Assembly (NCBI RefSeq): GCF_000403455.2
Contig: NZ_KE159726.1
Location: forward strand, 177,021 to 241,020
DNA length: 64,000 nucleotides
Origin: Dorea sp. 5-2
Lineage (GTDB): Bacteria; Bacillota; Clostridia; Lachnospirales; Lachnospiraceae
Direction: 5' to 3'
The position numbers were made by a program, and so were the translations under genes. Under the pieces are notes generated by a model. That model had not been told where the DNA came from, did no database searches, and saw only the letters and a list, made by a program, of their open reading frames with translations. Of the stretch, positions 17,553 to 26,099 are shown piece after piece (position 1 is the first letter of the stretch; every line of letters starts with the position of its first letter).

Positions 17553-18974
17553 TTATAATATCTGGTCTAATTCATATAATGCGGTCGCATATATTTTTAT
17601 TCCCAATAACAGATGTTTTAAATCGCCATACTCATCCACCTGATGGGCGCCGCCTTTTTCCATGCCGAATAGTCTTATCCGTCCCGGAACTGTTACGCCG
17701 AATGAAACAGCATTCGGTAGTTTTCTGGCATATGTTCCGCCTTCTAATACTAAGGGTTCCAAATCATCCATTTGGAGAAGATCGGAAGTTATGTCAACCA
17801 ATCTGTCTATTGCAGGATGCTCTAAAGGGACAAATAGAGGCTGATTATCAGAAAAATTTTCAATAGCAAATCCTTGTTTTGTCAGTTCGCTATAAAGCTG
17901 GCTGATAATATGATGGTTATCTGCCTTAACCGGGTAGCGGATGTTTACACTTAGCGAGAGCTCCTGGTTTTTTAGATGAATGATCGATCCCACCAGGGTC
18001 AGGCTGCCGGAAATGTCGTCACTGCAGGCAATTTTAACGAACTTACCACTGTAATCCAGGATAAATTGTTGAAGATACTTAAAAGTATCCAGAGCTTCTC
18101 CGGAAAGGATCTTCATAGCCAATATTGAAGACAGAAGATGTTCGATTGCATTAACTGCATTTTGGGGTCTGGAGGCATGGCGCAGGTCTCCTGTGGATTC
18201 AAGCTTAAGAGAATCCATTGACATTTCCAGGCTTAATCTGGGATCTGTATTTACGTACGCAGAGATCGCTTCCGCATCCACCATACGCTTATCTATTATG
18301 GCAAATGCATGATCCGGAACGGAATTGCTGGCAATACCTCCATGCATTTCCATGATCGGTGAAGCAGGCATATGTGACTGGGTCATGGAAAATTCTATAA
18401 TACCTTTTTCGGCATGCCCCAGGGGATACTTTGCATCCGGAACAAGGGAAAATACGGGAGCCTTTTCTCTGGCGAGGAATTGGGGGATATCACTCATGCC
18501 CCTTTCTTCGTCACAGCCGAAAACCATCATGACCGAATGGTTTAAAGGAATGTCATGCTCCTTTAAAAAGCGCATTGCGTATAAGGCAACTAAGGCAGGG
18601 GCTTTATTGTCCGCCGTACCGCGTCCGAAGATATAGTTGTTCTCTTTGACGGCAATACGGTATGGATCTGTAGCCCATCCATCTCCTTCGGGTACGACGT
18701 CTAAATGCCCAAAGATTCCGATCGATTCATCCGAATTTCCCAATGTTGCGCTTCCGCAGTAGTTGTCATAATTTTTGATCTTGAAACCATATTCACCGGA
18801 GATTTTTAATGCCTCATGCAAAACGTTCCAGCATCCTTCGCCGTAAGGTTTGTCCGGGGCGGGAGTCGAGTATACGCTTCGGATAGATACAAGTTTTTCA
18901 AGATCGTCTAAGAATTCTTGTTTTTTCCCGGGGATCCAGGAATCCAGCATCTTTAATAGGTTTTCACGTGTCAT
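17553..18974 (-). CDS. M20 family dipeptidase (PepV/Sapep-like)
   Basis: Zinc dipeptidase of 473 residues, starting at the ATG at 18974 with AAGGAGG 8 bases ahead; an upstream in-frame ATG has no site. Motifs: FGHLDVVPEGDGWATDPY (metal ligand and catalytic Asp), GRGTADNKAPA, FGCDEERGMSDIPQFL (catalytic Glu-Glu) and MEKGGAHQVDEYGDLKHLL at the C terminus with the last histidine. The large lid domain fits PepV-type Xaa dipeptidases. It is transcribed away from the GntR/UTRA regulator, and an operator-like motif shared with the frl operon lies 22 bases upstream of its start. A role in releasing fructosyl-amino acids from glycated dipeptides is an inference from that shared motif. Confidence 0.88.
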   Translation of the reverse strand: MTRENLLKMLDSWIPGKKQEFLDDLEKLVSIRSVYSTPAPDKPYGEGCWNVLHEALKISGEYGFKIKNYDNYCGSATLGNSDESIGIFGHLDVVPEGDGWATDPYRIAVKENNYIFGRGTADNKAPALVALYAMRFLKEHDIPLNHSVMMVFGCDEERGMSDIPQFLAREKAPVFSLVPDAKYPLGHAEKGIIEFSMTQSHMPASPIMEMHGGIASNSVPDHAFAIIDKRMVDAEAISAYVNTDPRLSLEMSMDSLKLESTGDLRHASRPQNAVNAIEHLLSSILAMKILSGEALDTFKYLQQFILDYSGKFVKIACSDDISGSLTLVGSIIHLKNQELSLSVNIRYPVKADNHHIISQLYSELTKQGFAIENFSDNQPLFVPLEHPAIDRLVDITSDLLQMDDLEPLVLEGGTYARKLPNAVSFGVTVPGRIRLFGMEKGGAHQVDEYGDLKHLLLGIKIYATALYELDQIL

Positions 18975-18995
18975 ATTGTCCTCCTTTTTTAAGAC

Positions 18996-19015
18996 GTTAT
19001 ATGATGTATCATAAC
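18996..19015 (-). promoter_or_regulatory. Candidate FrlR operator upstream of the dipeptidase
   Basis: GTTATATGATGTATCATAAC with outer arms GTTAT/ATAAC. It resembles the motifs at 19067 and 20005; the shared pattern is roughly TTATAnGAnGTAT. It lies between the dipeptidase start and its expected promoter. Confidence 0.5.
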
Positions 19016-19053
19016 ATGACGGGTTCAAAAAATCAACAGATGTAAGAAAATAA

Positions 19054-19083
19054 TTGACTAAGAATACATTATAAGATATTATG
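19054..19083 (+). promoter_or_regulatory. frlR promoter overlapping a candidate operator
   Basis: TTGACT (19054-19059), a 17-base spacer and TATTAT (19077-19082). The motif CATTATAAGATATTATG (19067-19083) overlaps the spacer and the -10, the right place for autorepression by the GntR/UTRA protein. Confidence 0.6.
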
Positions 19084-19105
19084 ATAAAAGAGAGGGGGAT
19101 GTATC

Positions 19106-19822
19106 ATGCCTTTAAATGCAAAAAAGAGTATCCCGCTGTATGTACAATTGATGGATGCCATAAGGTCAGATATCAAGCAGGGAAACTTAAATCAGGGAGA
19201 CCAGATTCCTTCTGAATCAGAGTTGAGTTCGCAATATGGTGTGAGCAGGGTAACGGTCAGGAACTCTATTGCACAATTGGTGGAAGAGGGATTGCTGATT
19301 AAGATTCAGGGAAAGGGCACGTTCGTGGCTGAGGCTAAGGTAGAGCGCAGGCTGAAAGGCGTGAAAGGATTTACGGAGCAGGCGAAGAGTTTAGGATATG
19401 AGCCGGGGGCTAAAGTGGTTTCTATTGAGGTGGGCTCTGCGAGTGAATTAGACCGCAGTTTTTTTAAATTGGAAGAAGGGAGCAGGATCATTTCTATAAA
19501 GAGAATACGTTATCATGACAATGAACCGGTTATGTTAGAGACCGTACATTTTCCGCTCAAATATTCTTTTCTGGTGGAAGAAGATCTTGAGGGATCGCTT
19601 TATAGTATTCTGGCTGAAAAGTACAATATTATTCCGAACTTTGGTGAAAAATCATTTGAGATTTGCTATGCCAATACGGAAGAGTCAAAGCTGTTGGATA
19701 TACAAAAGGGAATGGCGGTGCTCCTGAGTATCGACTATATTTACGATGTTGAAAAGAACCCGCTGCATATCACCAGGCAAGTGATCGTGGCAGGTAAGTA
19801 TAAGTATATTATTAATCTGTAA
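19106..19822 (+). CDS. frlR: GntR/HutC-family regulator (FrlR-like, UTRA domain)
   Basis: Repressor of 238 residues. The winged helix (about 8-75) contains YVQLMDAIRSDI, the GDQIPSESELSSQYGVSRVTVRNSI recognition segment split across the family motif, and the wing GKGTFVAEAK. The UTRA ligand domain (about 95-235) shows FTEQAKSLGYEPG and the ending HITRQVIVAGKYKY. UTRA domains of this branch bind phosphorylated sugars or sugar-amines, so fructoselysine 6-phosphate is a likely inducer. Divergent from the dipeptidase and upstream of the frl operon, as FrlR is next to frl genes in Bacillus. The specific ligand is inferred. Confidence 0.82.
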   Translation: MPLNAKKSIPLYVQLMDAIRSDIKQGNLNQGDQIPSESELSSQYGVSRVTVRNSIAQLVEEGLLIKIQGKGTFVAEAKVERRLKGVKGFTEQAKSLGYEPGAKVVSIEVGSASELDRSFFKLEEGSRIISIKRIRYHDNEPVMLETVHFPLKYSFLVEEDLEGSLYSILAEKYNIIPNFGEKSFEICYANTEESKLLDIQKGMAVLLSIDYIYDVEKNPLHITRQVIVAGKYKYIINL

Positions 19823-19848
19823 AAAGAATAAGAGGTTGCTATAATTGA

Positions 19849-19896
19849 AAATACAGCATTATGTGTTTCTGTCGGAACTCATAGTGCTGTATTTTT
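19849..19896 (+). terminator. Intrinsic terminator after frlR
   Basis: Arms AAATACAGCATTATG and CATAGTGCTGTATTT (one mismatch) followed by a T run. It isolates frlR from the frlD promoter. Confidence 0.8.
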
Positions 19897-19964
19897 GTAT
19901 AGTGAGAAAATATAGTAAAAACGTCTGATAGATAAGAGAAATTCCGGGAATCATAAAAAAAGTA

Positions 19965-20023
19965 TTTACAATCTGTAAGGCATATGCTATGATGAGTGAA
20001 ATAACACGTTATAAGACGTATTA
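19965..20023 (+). promoter_or_regulatory. frl operon promoter with operator
   Basis: TTTACA (19965-19970), 17 bases, TATGAT (19988-19993). Directly downstream, over the expected start point, ACGTTATAAGACGTATTA (20006-20023) is the best copy of the proposed FrlR operator. A bound repressor here would block initiation. Confidence 0.65.
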
Positions 20024-20045
20024 ATATGATTGGAAAGGAGGAAGT

Positions 20046-20906
20046 ATGAAGACTATATCAATAGGGTTCAACACAATGGATGTTTATGAACATCAGCAGG
20101 TCATGTATCCGGGCGGGAATGAGTTGAATACAAGTATATATGCCAAATGGCTGGAAGGCGAGTCGGGATACCTGGGATATTTTGGAGATGATGATCGTTC
20201 CAAACATCTGATCTATACGCTGGCCTATAACGGAGTAGATATTTCCAGGTGTAAATATCTTAAGGGGAGAAGCGGGATTGCGATTACGAACTTGGTCGAC
20301 GGAGAAAGGGTTTTCATAAGGACGAACGGAGGAGGGGTATCAGCGAAGAATCCCATCTGTTTGGAAGAAGAGGATCTGGAGTATATCCAACGGTTTGATC
20401 TGATCTTAACGGGATATTATGCATCCTATGAAGCAGGCGGATTAGGAAAATTAAAGAGAATAGGAGTTCCCGTTGCTTATGATTTTTCAGAGGAATTTAC
20501 TTCTGATGATCTGAAAGAAGTGTGTCCGGGGATCTGCATGGGATTTATGTCATGTTCAGGAAGGCGGGAGGAAGAGATCCGCAGCTTGCTGAAAGATGTC
20601 GTGGGATACGGAGCGAAGATCGCTGTTGCCACCAGGGGAGAGGAAGGGCAGCTTGTTTATGACGGACAGAAGTTTTATTCCCATAGTATCGTGCAGGAAA
20701 AGGTGATCGATACGATGGGAGCGGGAGATTCTTTTATGACAGCTTTTGCAATAGCATATCTGAAAAACAGGAAGAAAGGGGGGATTGGCAACGCATTAGA
20801 AGAAGCTTCCGGATTCGCGGCAAAAGTGTGCGGTATTAAGGGCGCTGTCGGAATGGGGCTTCCATATGAAGGAGAGATTGCTGATGAATGCGGAGGTTGT
20901 GCATGA
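20046..20906 (+). CDS. frlD: PfkB-family kinase, fructoselysine 6-kinase type
   Basis: Sugar kinase of 286 residues. It phosphorylates an Amadori compound such as fructoselysine at the 6 position before cleavage by FrlB. PfkB hallmarks: GGNELNTSIYAKWLEG (signature 1, about 18-33), YFGDDDRSKHL, GVDISRCK and the catalytic DTMGAGDSFMTAFAIAYL (signature 2, about 222-239, catalytic Asp in GAGD). A GGAGGAAG site precedes the ATG. First gene of an operon with a sugar ABC transporter and a SIS deglycase, the order known for frl loci. Exact substrate (fructoselysine, glucoselysine or another fructosamine) cannot be told by eye. Confidence 0.82.
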   Translation: MKTISIGFNTMDVYEHQQVMYPGGNELNTSIYAKWLEGESGYLGYFGDDDRSKHLIYTLAYNGVDISRCKYLKGRSGIAITNLVDGERVFIRTNGGGVSAKNPICLEEEDLEYIQRFDLILTGYYASYEAGGLGKLKRIGVPVAYDFSEEFTSDDLKEVCPGICMGFMSCSGRREEEIRSLLKDVVGYGAKIAVATRGEEGQLVYDGQKFYSHSIVQEKVIDTMGAGDSFMTAFAIAYLKNRKKGGIGNALEEASGFAAKVCGIKGAVGMGLPYEGEIADECGGCA

Positions 20907-20972
20907 TACCCATAGGATTGTCAGGATCAGGGGAAATAGAAGGATATTATATGAATTGAAGGAGGAAAGTAT

Positions 20973-22280
20973 ATGAGGCGTTTGAGACAGAGTTTGGAAG
21001 CAATGGTATTGGTGATCGTGTTGTTGGTGATGAGTGGATGCAGCGGAGAAAGCAGCAAGGCTCCTGGTTCGCAGAAAGAGGATGAAATAATTGAAATCAG
21101 TTTCTTGCATAGGTGGAGCGAGGAGAGCCGTAAGCCGTATTTTGATTATTTGGTAGAAAGTTTTGAGAAGGAACATCCGAATGTAAAGATAAACGCGCAG
21201 GCTGTTTCGAATGAAGCGATAAAGGATAAATTAAGAGTCATGGTTGGCGGAGAGGTTCCGGATATATTTTTTTCATGGAGCGGGGAATTCCAGAAAAAAT
21301 TTGCCCGGGCAGGGGTATCGCTTGATCTTAAGCCTTATTTAGATAAAGATCCTGAGTGGCGGGACAGCTTTATGGAAGTTGTATGGGGGAATTGTGAATA
21401 TGAAGACGGTATATACGGTATTCCTTTCAACTTTAACTGCGAGTTATTTACGTATAATAAAGAGATCTATAAGGAATGTGAATTATCTGTCCCGACAACC
21501 TGGAGCGAATTCCTGGGAAATTGCGAGACCCTGAAAAAGAAAGGCTACACGCCTCTGGTACTTGGAAATATCCAACCGTGGAACGGAATTCATTGGCTGA
21601 CTAATTTTAATTGCAGGTTTGTGCCGGAAGATGTAAGAATGGCGGACTCCGTACCAGAGACGGGAGAATTTACCGATCCTGGTTATGTAGAAGCGCTCAA
21701 TGCGATTAAGGAACTATATGATAAGGGATATTTTTATGAAGGGATCAACTCTATGGAGTATATGGAGCAGTTCGAGCTTTTCTGCCAGGGCGAGGCTGTT
21801 ATGATGTCGGACGACCTACAAGTATTTGGAAGCCGCTATCCTGGCAGCATAGACGAGGATAAATGGGGAACGTTTGCCCTTCCTGAGATAGAAGGGGCGA
21901 AAGGGAATCAGAAATTGATAGCAGGCGCGCCAGAATTATTTGCTGTTTCTTCAAAAACAGAACATCCTGAGATTTGCGTAGAATTTCTGAAATATATGAC
22001 GAATATGGAAAATGCAAAAAAATTAGTTGAAGATGTTGGGTTTGTTCCATGTGTCAAAGATGTTCTTACAGAAGAAAATACGATCCCGCAGGTGCTGGAA
22101 GGGCTTGAGATCGCACAGGGCATGGATGGATTTGCGGAATGGATTGATACGGATGTGGAATCAAGGATTGCAGATAAATATCTTTCTGTAGGGCAGGAAA
22201 TCTTCAATGGCGAGGATCCGGAAAAACTCATAAAGCAGATTCAGGAAGTTGCGAAAACAGTGGCAGAGGAAAATAAATAA
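20973..22280 (+). CDS. frlO: ABC transporter solute-binding lipoprotein (FrlO-like)
   Basis: Extracellular binding protein of 435 residues, CUT1 sugar family. The signal peptide ends in the lipobox VMSGC with the lipidated C23. The mature protein shows the family features SFLHRWSEESRKPYFDYLVESF at the start of domain 1 in part, GGEVPDIFFSW, and YGIPFNFNCELFTYNKE. It should deliver the amino-sugar substrate to the two permeases that follow. No ATPase gene is in the operon, as in many CUT1 systems that share an MsmK-type ATPase. Substrate assignment rests on the frlD and frlB neighbours. Confidence 0.83.
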   Translation: MRRLRQSLEAMVLVIVLLVMSGCSGESSKAPGSQKEDEIIEISFLHRWSEESRKPYFDYLVESFEKEHPNVKINAQAVSNEAIKDKLRVMVGGEVPDIFFSWSGEFQKKFARAGVSLDLKPYLDKDPEWRDSFMEVVWGNCEYEDGIYGIPFNFNCELFTYNKEIYKECELSVPTTWSEFLGNCETLKKKGYTPLVLGNIQPWNGIHWLTNFNCRFVPEDVRMADSVPETGEFTDPGYVEALNAIKELYDKGYFYEGINSMEYMEQFELFCQGEAVMMSDDLQVFGSRYPGSIDEDKWGTFALPEIEGAKGNQKLIAGAPELFAVSSKTEHPEICVEFLKYMTNMENAKKLVEDVGFVPCVKDVLTEENTIPQVLEGLEIAQGMDGFAEWIDTDVESRIADKYLSVGQEIFNGEDPEKLIKQIQEVAKTVAEENK

Positions 22281-22281
22281 A

Positions 22282-23163
22282 ATGTATAAAAAACAGACAA
22301 GGGCGGCATATGTGTTTTTGTTTCCGGGACTTCTGCTGATCATATTATTCATATTTGTACCGGTCGTTTTGAATTTCATTTATAGTTTTTACAGATGGAG
22401 CGCCTTTTCCATATCGAAGGAGTTTATCGGATTCGAAAATTATATTACGCTTTTTAAAGATGAGATCATCTATGTGGCGATCAAAAATAATATCATTTTT
22501 GCGGTTCTTTCCTTGATCTTCCAGGTTTTTGTGGCAATGGTCCTGGCTGGTATGCTGGAGTATAAAGTGATAAGAAGATTTCAGCCATTTTTCAGGACTG
22601 CATATTTTATTCCGTCATTGATGTCGATAACCGTCAGCGGGCTGCTCTTTCAATTGATCTATAGCCCGAGAACCGGGTTTATAAATAAGATCTTGGAGAT
22701 ACTTGGCATAGCGGCGGAAAATATTGATCTGTTGGGCAAAGGTTCTACGGCGATCTACGCGGTTACCATGGTTTCGCAGTGGCAGTATACGGGATATGCA
22801 GTTATGTTATTTTTAATTGCTATGCAGAAGGTGCCGGAAGAGTATTATGAAGCTGCAATTATGGATGGAGCAGGGTTTGTGAAGCGGTTTATATTTGTTA
22901 CGGTTCCCTTGATCAAAGAAACGATCATGGTAAACATGGTGATCACAGTAATAGGAGCTTTCAAAGTGTTTGATGAAATATATGTTATGACACAGGGCGG
23001 TCCAGGGAGAGCCTCAGAAGTATTGGGAACATATCTGTTCAGATCCGGCTTCAGGAATGATGTTATGGGGTATGCGTCTGCAATTGCAACCTTGATCTTT
23101 GTGATCACATTCATGCTGTCGCTGCTGCAGATAAAATTATCTGATATAAAATTATCCGGGTAG
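22282..23163 (+). CDS. frlN: Sugar ABC transporter permease (FrlN-like)
   Basis: MalF-type permease of 293 residues, starting at the ATG at 22282 one base after the binding-protein stop; GAGG lies 13 bases upstream. Six membrane helices are visible, the first at about 11-33. The EAA loop that contacts the ATPase is EAAIMDGAGFVKRFIFVTVPLI (about 195-216, catalytic core EAAIMDGAG). It pairs with the next gene. Operon spacing and partners indicate import of a fructosamine, by analogy with FrlN. Confidence 0.85.
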   Translation: MYKKQTRAAYVFLFPGLLLIILFIFVPVVLNFIYSFYRWSAFSISKEFIGFENYITLFKDEIIYVAIKNNIIFAVLSLIFQVFVAMVLAGMLEYKVIRRFQPFFRTAYFIPSLMSITVSGLLFQLIYSPRTGFINKILEILGIAAENIDLLGKGSTAIYAVTMVSQWQYTGYAVMLFLIAMQKVPEEYYEAAIMDGAGFVKRFIFVTVPLIKETIMVNMVITVIGAFKVFDEIYVMTQGGPGRASEVLGTYLFRSGFRNDVMGYASAIATLIFVITFMLSLLQIKLSDIKLSG

Positions 23164-23214
23164 TGTAAAGCACCGTATGAAAAAATGACGGATTACAAAA
23201 ACAGGGGGAATAAA

Positions 23215-24045
23215 ATGAAAAAAAGTGTTAACCAGGCTGGCAGGTTTATGATCATGGCATTATTGGTCATTGCCGCGCTGTTGGTGTTGATTCCTTTTTT
23301 GTGGATGTTCATGTCCAGCTTTAAAGATAATAAGGAATTATATTTAGCTCCATGGGAATTACCGACAATATGGAGATTTGAGAATTTCAGACTGGCATGG
23401 GAAGCGGGGATCAATAAATACTTATTTAACAGTATCTTTGTTACGGTAGTTTCAACATTATCATCGGTATTCGTCAGTGCAATGACGGCGTATCCGCTAT
23501 CCAGGCTGGATTTTAAAGGGAAGAAAGTAATCTTTCTCTTTGTTATAAGCGGAATGATGCTTGCGCCGCAAGTTGCGTTGATACCGCTATATAAACTGCT
23601 GCAGGCGATGAGGATTTATAATACGTATTTTGCAATGATCTTACCCTATATTGCTTACCGCATTCCGTTTACAACATTTTTGTTATGGGGATATATGTTG
23701 TCTATTCCGAACGAAGTAGAAGAGTCTGCGCGGATAGACGGGTGTTCGTACTATAAGATGTTCTACAAGATCATTATTCCCATGAGCAAACCTATGATTT
23801 TTACGTCTGTATTATTGGCGGCAAGGTTTATCTGGAATGAATTCATGTTTGCGTTGGTTTTCACGGAAGATACGGAGTTAAATACGATTCCTTTGGGACT
23901 GATGGCGCTCAAAAGCGACAGCGGGTCGAATTATCCGGTCCTGATCGCCGGGCTTGCGCTTACGACGATACCTATGATCATATTATTTTTATGTATTCAG
24001 AAACAATTTGTGCGGGGACTGACAGCGGGAAGTGTAAAAGGTTAA
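23215..24045 (+). CDS. frlM: Sugar ABC transporter permease (FrlM-like)
   Basis: MalG-type permease of 276 residues, with the start taken at 23215 because a GGGGG site lies just ahead. The EAA motif is EESARIDGCSYYKMF (about 180-194). Six helices; the first, after a short basic N terminus, runs about 9-33. It forms the membrane channel with the previous permease. The C terminus KQFVRGLTAGSVKG is the standard end of this family. Confidence 0.86.
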   Translation: MKKSVNQAGRFMIMALLVIAALLVLIPFLWMFMSSFKDNKELYLAPWELPTIWRFENFRLAWEAGINKYLFNSIFVTVVSTLSSVFVSAMTAYPLSRLDFKGKKVIFLFVISGMMLAPQVALIPLYKLLQAMRIYNTYFAMILPYIAYRIPFTTFLLWGYMLSIPNEVEESARIDGCSYYKMFYKIIIPMSKPMIFTSVLLAARFIWNEFMFALVFTEDTELNTIPLGLMALKSDSGSNYPVLIAGLALTTIPMIILFLCIQKQFVRGLTAGSVKG

Positions 24046-24070
24046 GAAATAAAAGAAGGAGAACAATATT

Positions 24071-25048
24071 ATGGAATTAATGGATCTGATGAAGAAAGTA
24101 GTAAAAGAATTCGATGAAAGAGGAGGATTAAAGAATGTGATCTGGATTGCGTGCGGAGGTTCTGCAGGCGGCTTTTATCCGGCGCATTTCCTGCTCGAAC
24201 ATGAAGCAAGAGGCATTAAGACTACGACAGTGACGAGTAACGAATTCGTCTATGCGCCGCTGGTGTGCTGTGATAAGAATACCCTGGCAGTTCTGTGCTC
24301 AATGAGAGGGACGCCGGAGACCTGTGAGGCGGCAAAAAAAGCAAAGGAATCAGGAGCTGTCACAATAGGATTGTATGTGCAGGAATCCGAGTTGACGAAG
24401 ACTTGTGATCATAACATACAGTATAGCAGCATAGCGGAAGATTCGTCTATGGCAGAGGATGTGAATTCAAGTGTCGGGCTTAACATCGCATTTCACTTGC
24501 TGTATTTATTAGAAGATTATGCATACTATAATGAAGCGATGGAAGGATTTCAGATCATTGACGATATCTACAGGGACGCGGTGAAATATTGCATGCCAAG
24601 GGCAAAGAATTTTGCCGCCGAGTGTAAGGATGATCCTGTCGTATATGTAATGGGAAGTGGATCGAGCTTGGGAGCGGCATACATATTCTCGATATGTAAT
24701 TTGATGGAAATGCAATGGGTGCATTCCCCGACCATCCACACGGGGGAATTCTTCCATGGACCGTTCGAGGTTTTGGATAAAAATCTTCCTGTATTTCTTT
24801 TGATCGGGGAGGGGAGGACAAGGCCTATGGATCTTAGGGCGCAGGAATTCTTAAGGCAATATGGAGAACGCATATATGTGCTCGATGCAAAGGAACTGGG
24901 AATCAACCGGATCAGTGATCGTGTAAGCGAGTATTTTAACCACATCCTTTTTGCGCCGATCTTGAATAATACTTATCTGCGGGAGCTTGCCGTTGCTAAA
25001 AAGCACAATTATCTGAACCGGAGATATATGTGGAAAGTAAAATATTGA
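24071..25048 (+). CDS. frlB: SIS-domain fructosamine 6-phosphate deglycase
   Basis: Splits fructoselysine 6-phosphate (or a related Amadori phosphate) into glucose 6-phosphate and the free amino acid. 325 residues with two SIS domains (about 20-150 and 185-310). Visible family features are ACGGSAGGFYPAHFL, SMRGTPETCEAAKKA and, in the second domain, GSGSSLGAAY and HTGEFFHGPFEVLD with the glutamate and histidine typical of the active site. AAGAAGGAG precedes the ATG. Last gene of the operon. Relatives act on glucoselysine phosphate, so the exact amino acid is open. Confidence 0.85.
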   Translation: MELMDLMKKVVKEFDERGGLKNVIWIACGGSAGGFYPAHFLLEHEARGIKTTTVTSNEFVYAPLVCCDKNTLAVLCSMRGTPETCEAAKKAKESGAVTIGLYVQESELTKTCDHNIQYSSIAEDSSMAEDVNSSVGLNIAFHLLYLLEDYAYYNEAMEGFQIIDDIYRDAVKYCMPRAKNFAAECKDDPVVYVMGSGSSLGAAYIFSICNLMEMQWVHSPTIHTGEFFHGPFEVLDKNLPVFLLIGEGRTRPMDLRAQEFLRQYGERIYVLDAKELGINRISDRVSEYFNHILFAPILNNTYLRELAVAKKHNYLNRRYMWKVKY

Positions 25049-25076
25049 TGATGATATGTTTGTCCTGAAAAATGAT

Positions 25077-25113
25077 TTCGCGGATAAGAGGCGTAGTGCC
25101 GCTTATCCGCGAA
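25077..25113 (-). terminator. Intrinsic terminator, mainly for the minus strand
   Basis: Perfect 12-bp stem TTCGCGGATAAG / CTTATCCGCGAA with a 13-base loop. On the minus strand it is followed by ATCATTTTT, so it terminates the oxidoreductase gene; it may also slow transcription leaving frlB. Confidence 0.75.
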
Positions 25114-25151
25114 GTTATCCTATGAGAGTGTGTCAGGTCAGGGCAGGGAGC

Positions 25152-25883
25152 TCAGATCCCCCCGTCCACTCCGATCACCTGACCCGTAAGATATCCGGGA
25201 GCGTGGGCGATATCCCATACAACCTCTGCGATCTCATCCGCTGTTCCGTATCGTCCTGCCGGGATCTCATCTTCCAGAGCCTGTCTCTCCTCATCTGTCA
25301 GCTGACGGTTCATATCCGTGTCGATCACCCCGCATGCGACCGCATTTACCTGGATCTGGCTTGGCGCCAGTTCTTTCGCCAATGCCCTGGTAAGCCCGTT
25401 TACACCTGCCTTAGAAGCCGAATAAGCGGCTTCGCAGGATGCGCCTGAGTTGCCCCACATGGAAGAGATATTGATGATCCGCCCGGACTTTCTCGAGATC
25501 ATGGGGGGGATCGCGGCGCGGCAGCAGTAGAAGACCGAAGACAGATTCGTGTCGATCACACGTCTCCATTCATCGTCTCCCATATCCATCAAAAGCCCGA
25601 TATATGAGATCCCTGCGTTATTCACCAGAACATCCAGGCAGTCGCAGGAACGGTAGATCTGTTCAAACATGCGGGCAATATCCCGGGGATCCCCCACGTC
25701 GCCCGGTACGATCCCGCAAGTAGTATGATGATCTTTCTCGATGATATCCCGAACCTCATAAAGATCGGCGACAGACGCGCGGCAGTTCAGGAATACATGA
25801 TAGCCTCCTGCCGCGAATCTTAATGCAATGCTTCTCCCGATTCCTCGGGAAGCGCCCGTGATCAGTACATTCTTTTTTTTCAT
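25152..25883 (-). CDS. SDR-family oxidoreductase (FabG-like)
   Basis: NAD(P)H-dependent short-chain dehydrogenase, 243 residues from the ATG at 25883 with AAGGA 8 bases ahead. Rossmann motif TGASRGIG (9-16), VNNAG near 89-93, catalytic serine in NISSMWG and YSASK tetrad near 153-157, and the ending TGQVIGVDGGI. The sequence is typical of 3-oxoacyl-ACP reductases, but it stands alone without fatty-acid genes, so a different ketone or alcohol substrate is possible. It is transcribed alone, with its own terminator. Confidence 0.9.
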   Translation of the reverse strand: MKKKNVLITGASRGIGRSIALRFAAGGYHVFLNCRASVADLYEVRDIIEKDHHTTCGIVPGDVGDPRDIARMFEQIYRSCDCLDVLVNNAGISYIGLLMDMGDDEWRRVIDTNLSSVFYCCRAAIPPMISRKSGRIINISSMWGNSGASCEAAYSASKAGVNGLTRALAKELAPSQIQVNAVACGVIDTDMNRQLTDEERQALEDEIPAGRYGTADEIAEVVWDIAHAPGYLTGQVIGVDGGI

Positions 25884-26099
25884 AACGAATCCTTGCTCCA
25901 TTTCAACATTTATGACTGTAAACCCATTTCCGGAATACAGGCGGTCTGAAGGCTTTTGATTTATAGAATGTTTATAAAATATCTATTAAATCAAAATACT
26001 ATGCTGCCATTATACTCCGGATTTCTTGCCATTTAAAGTCACAGATGCTATGATTTACATATTATTTTAACAAAATTTACACAGAAAGAGGTTCTGCAC

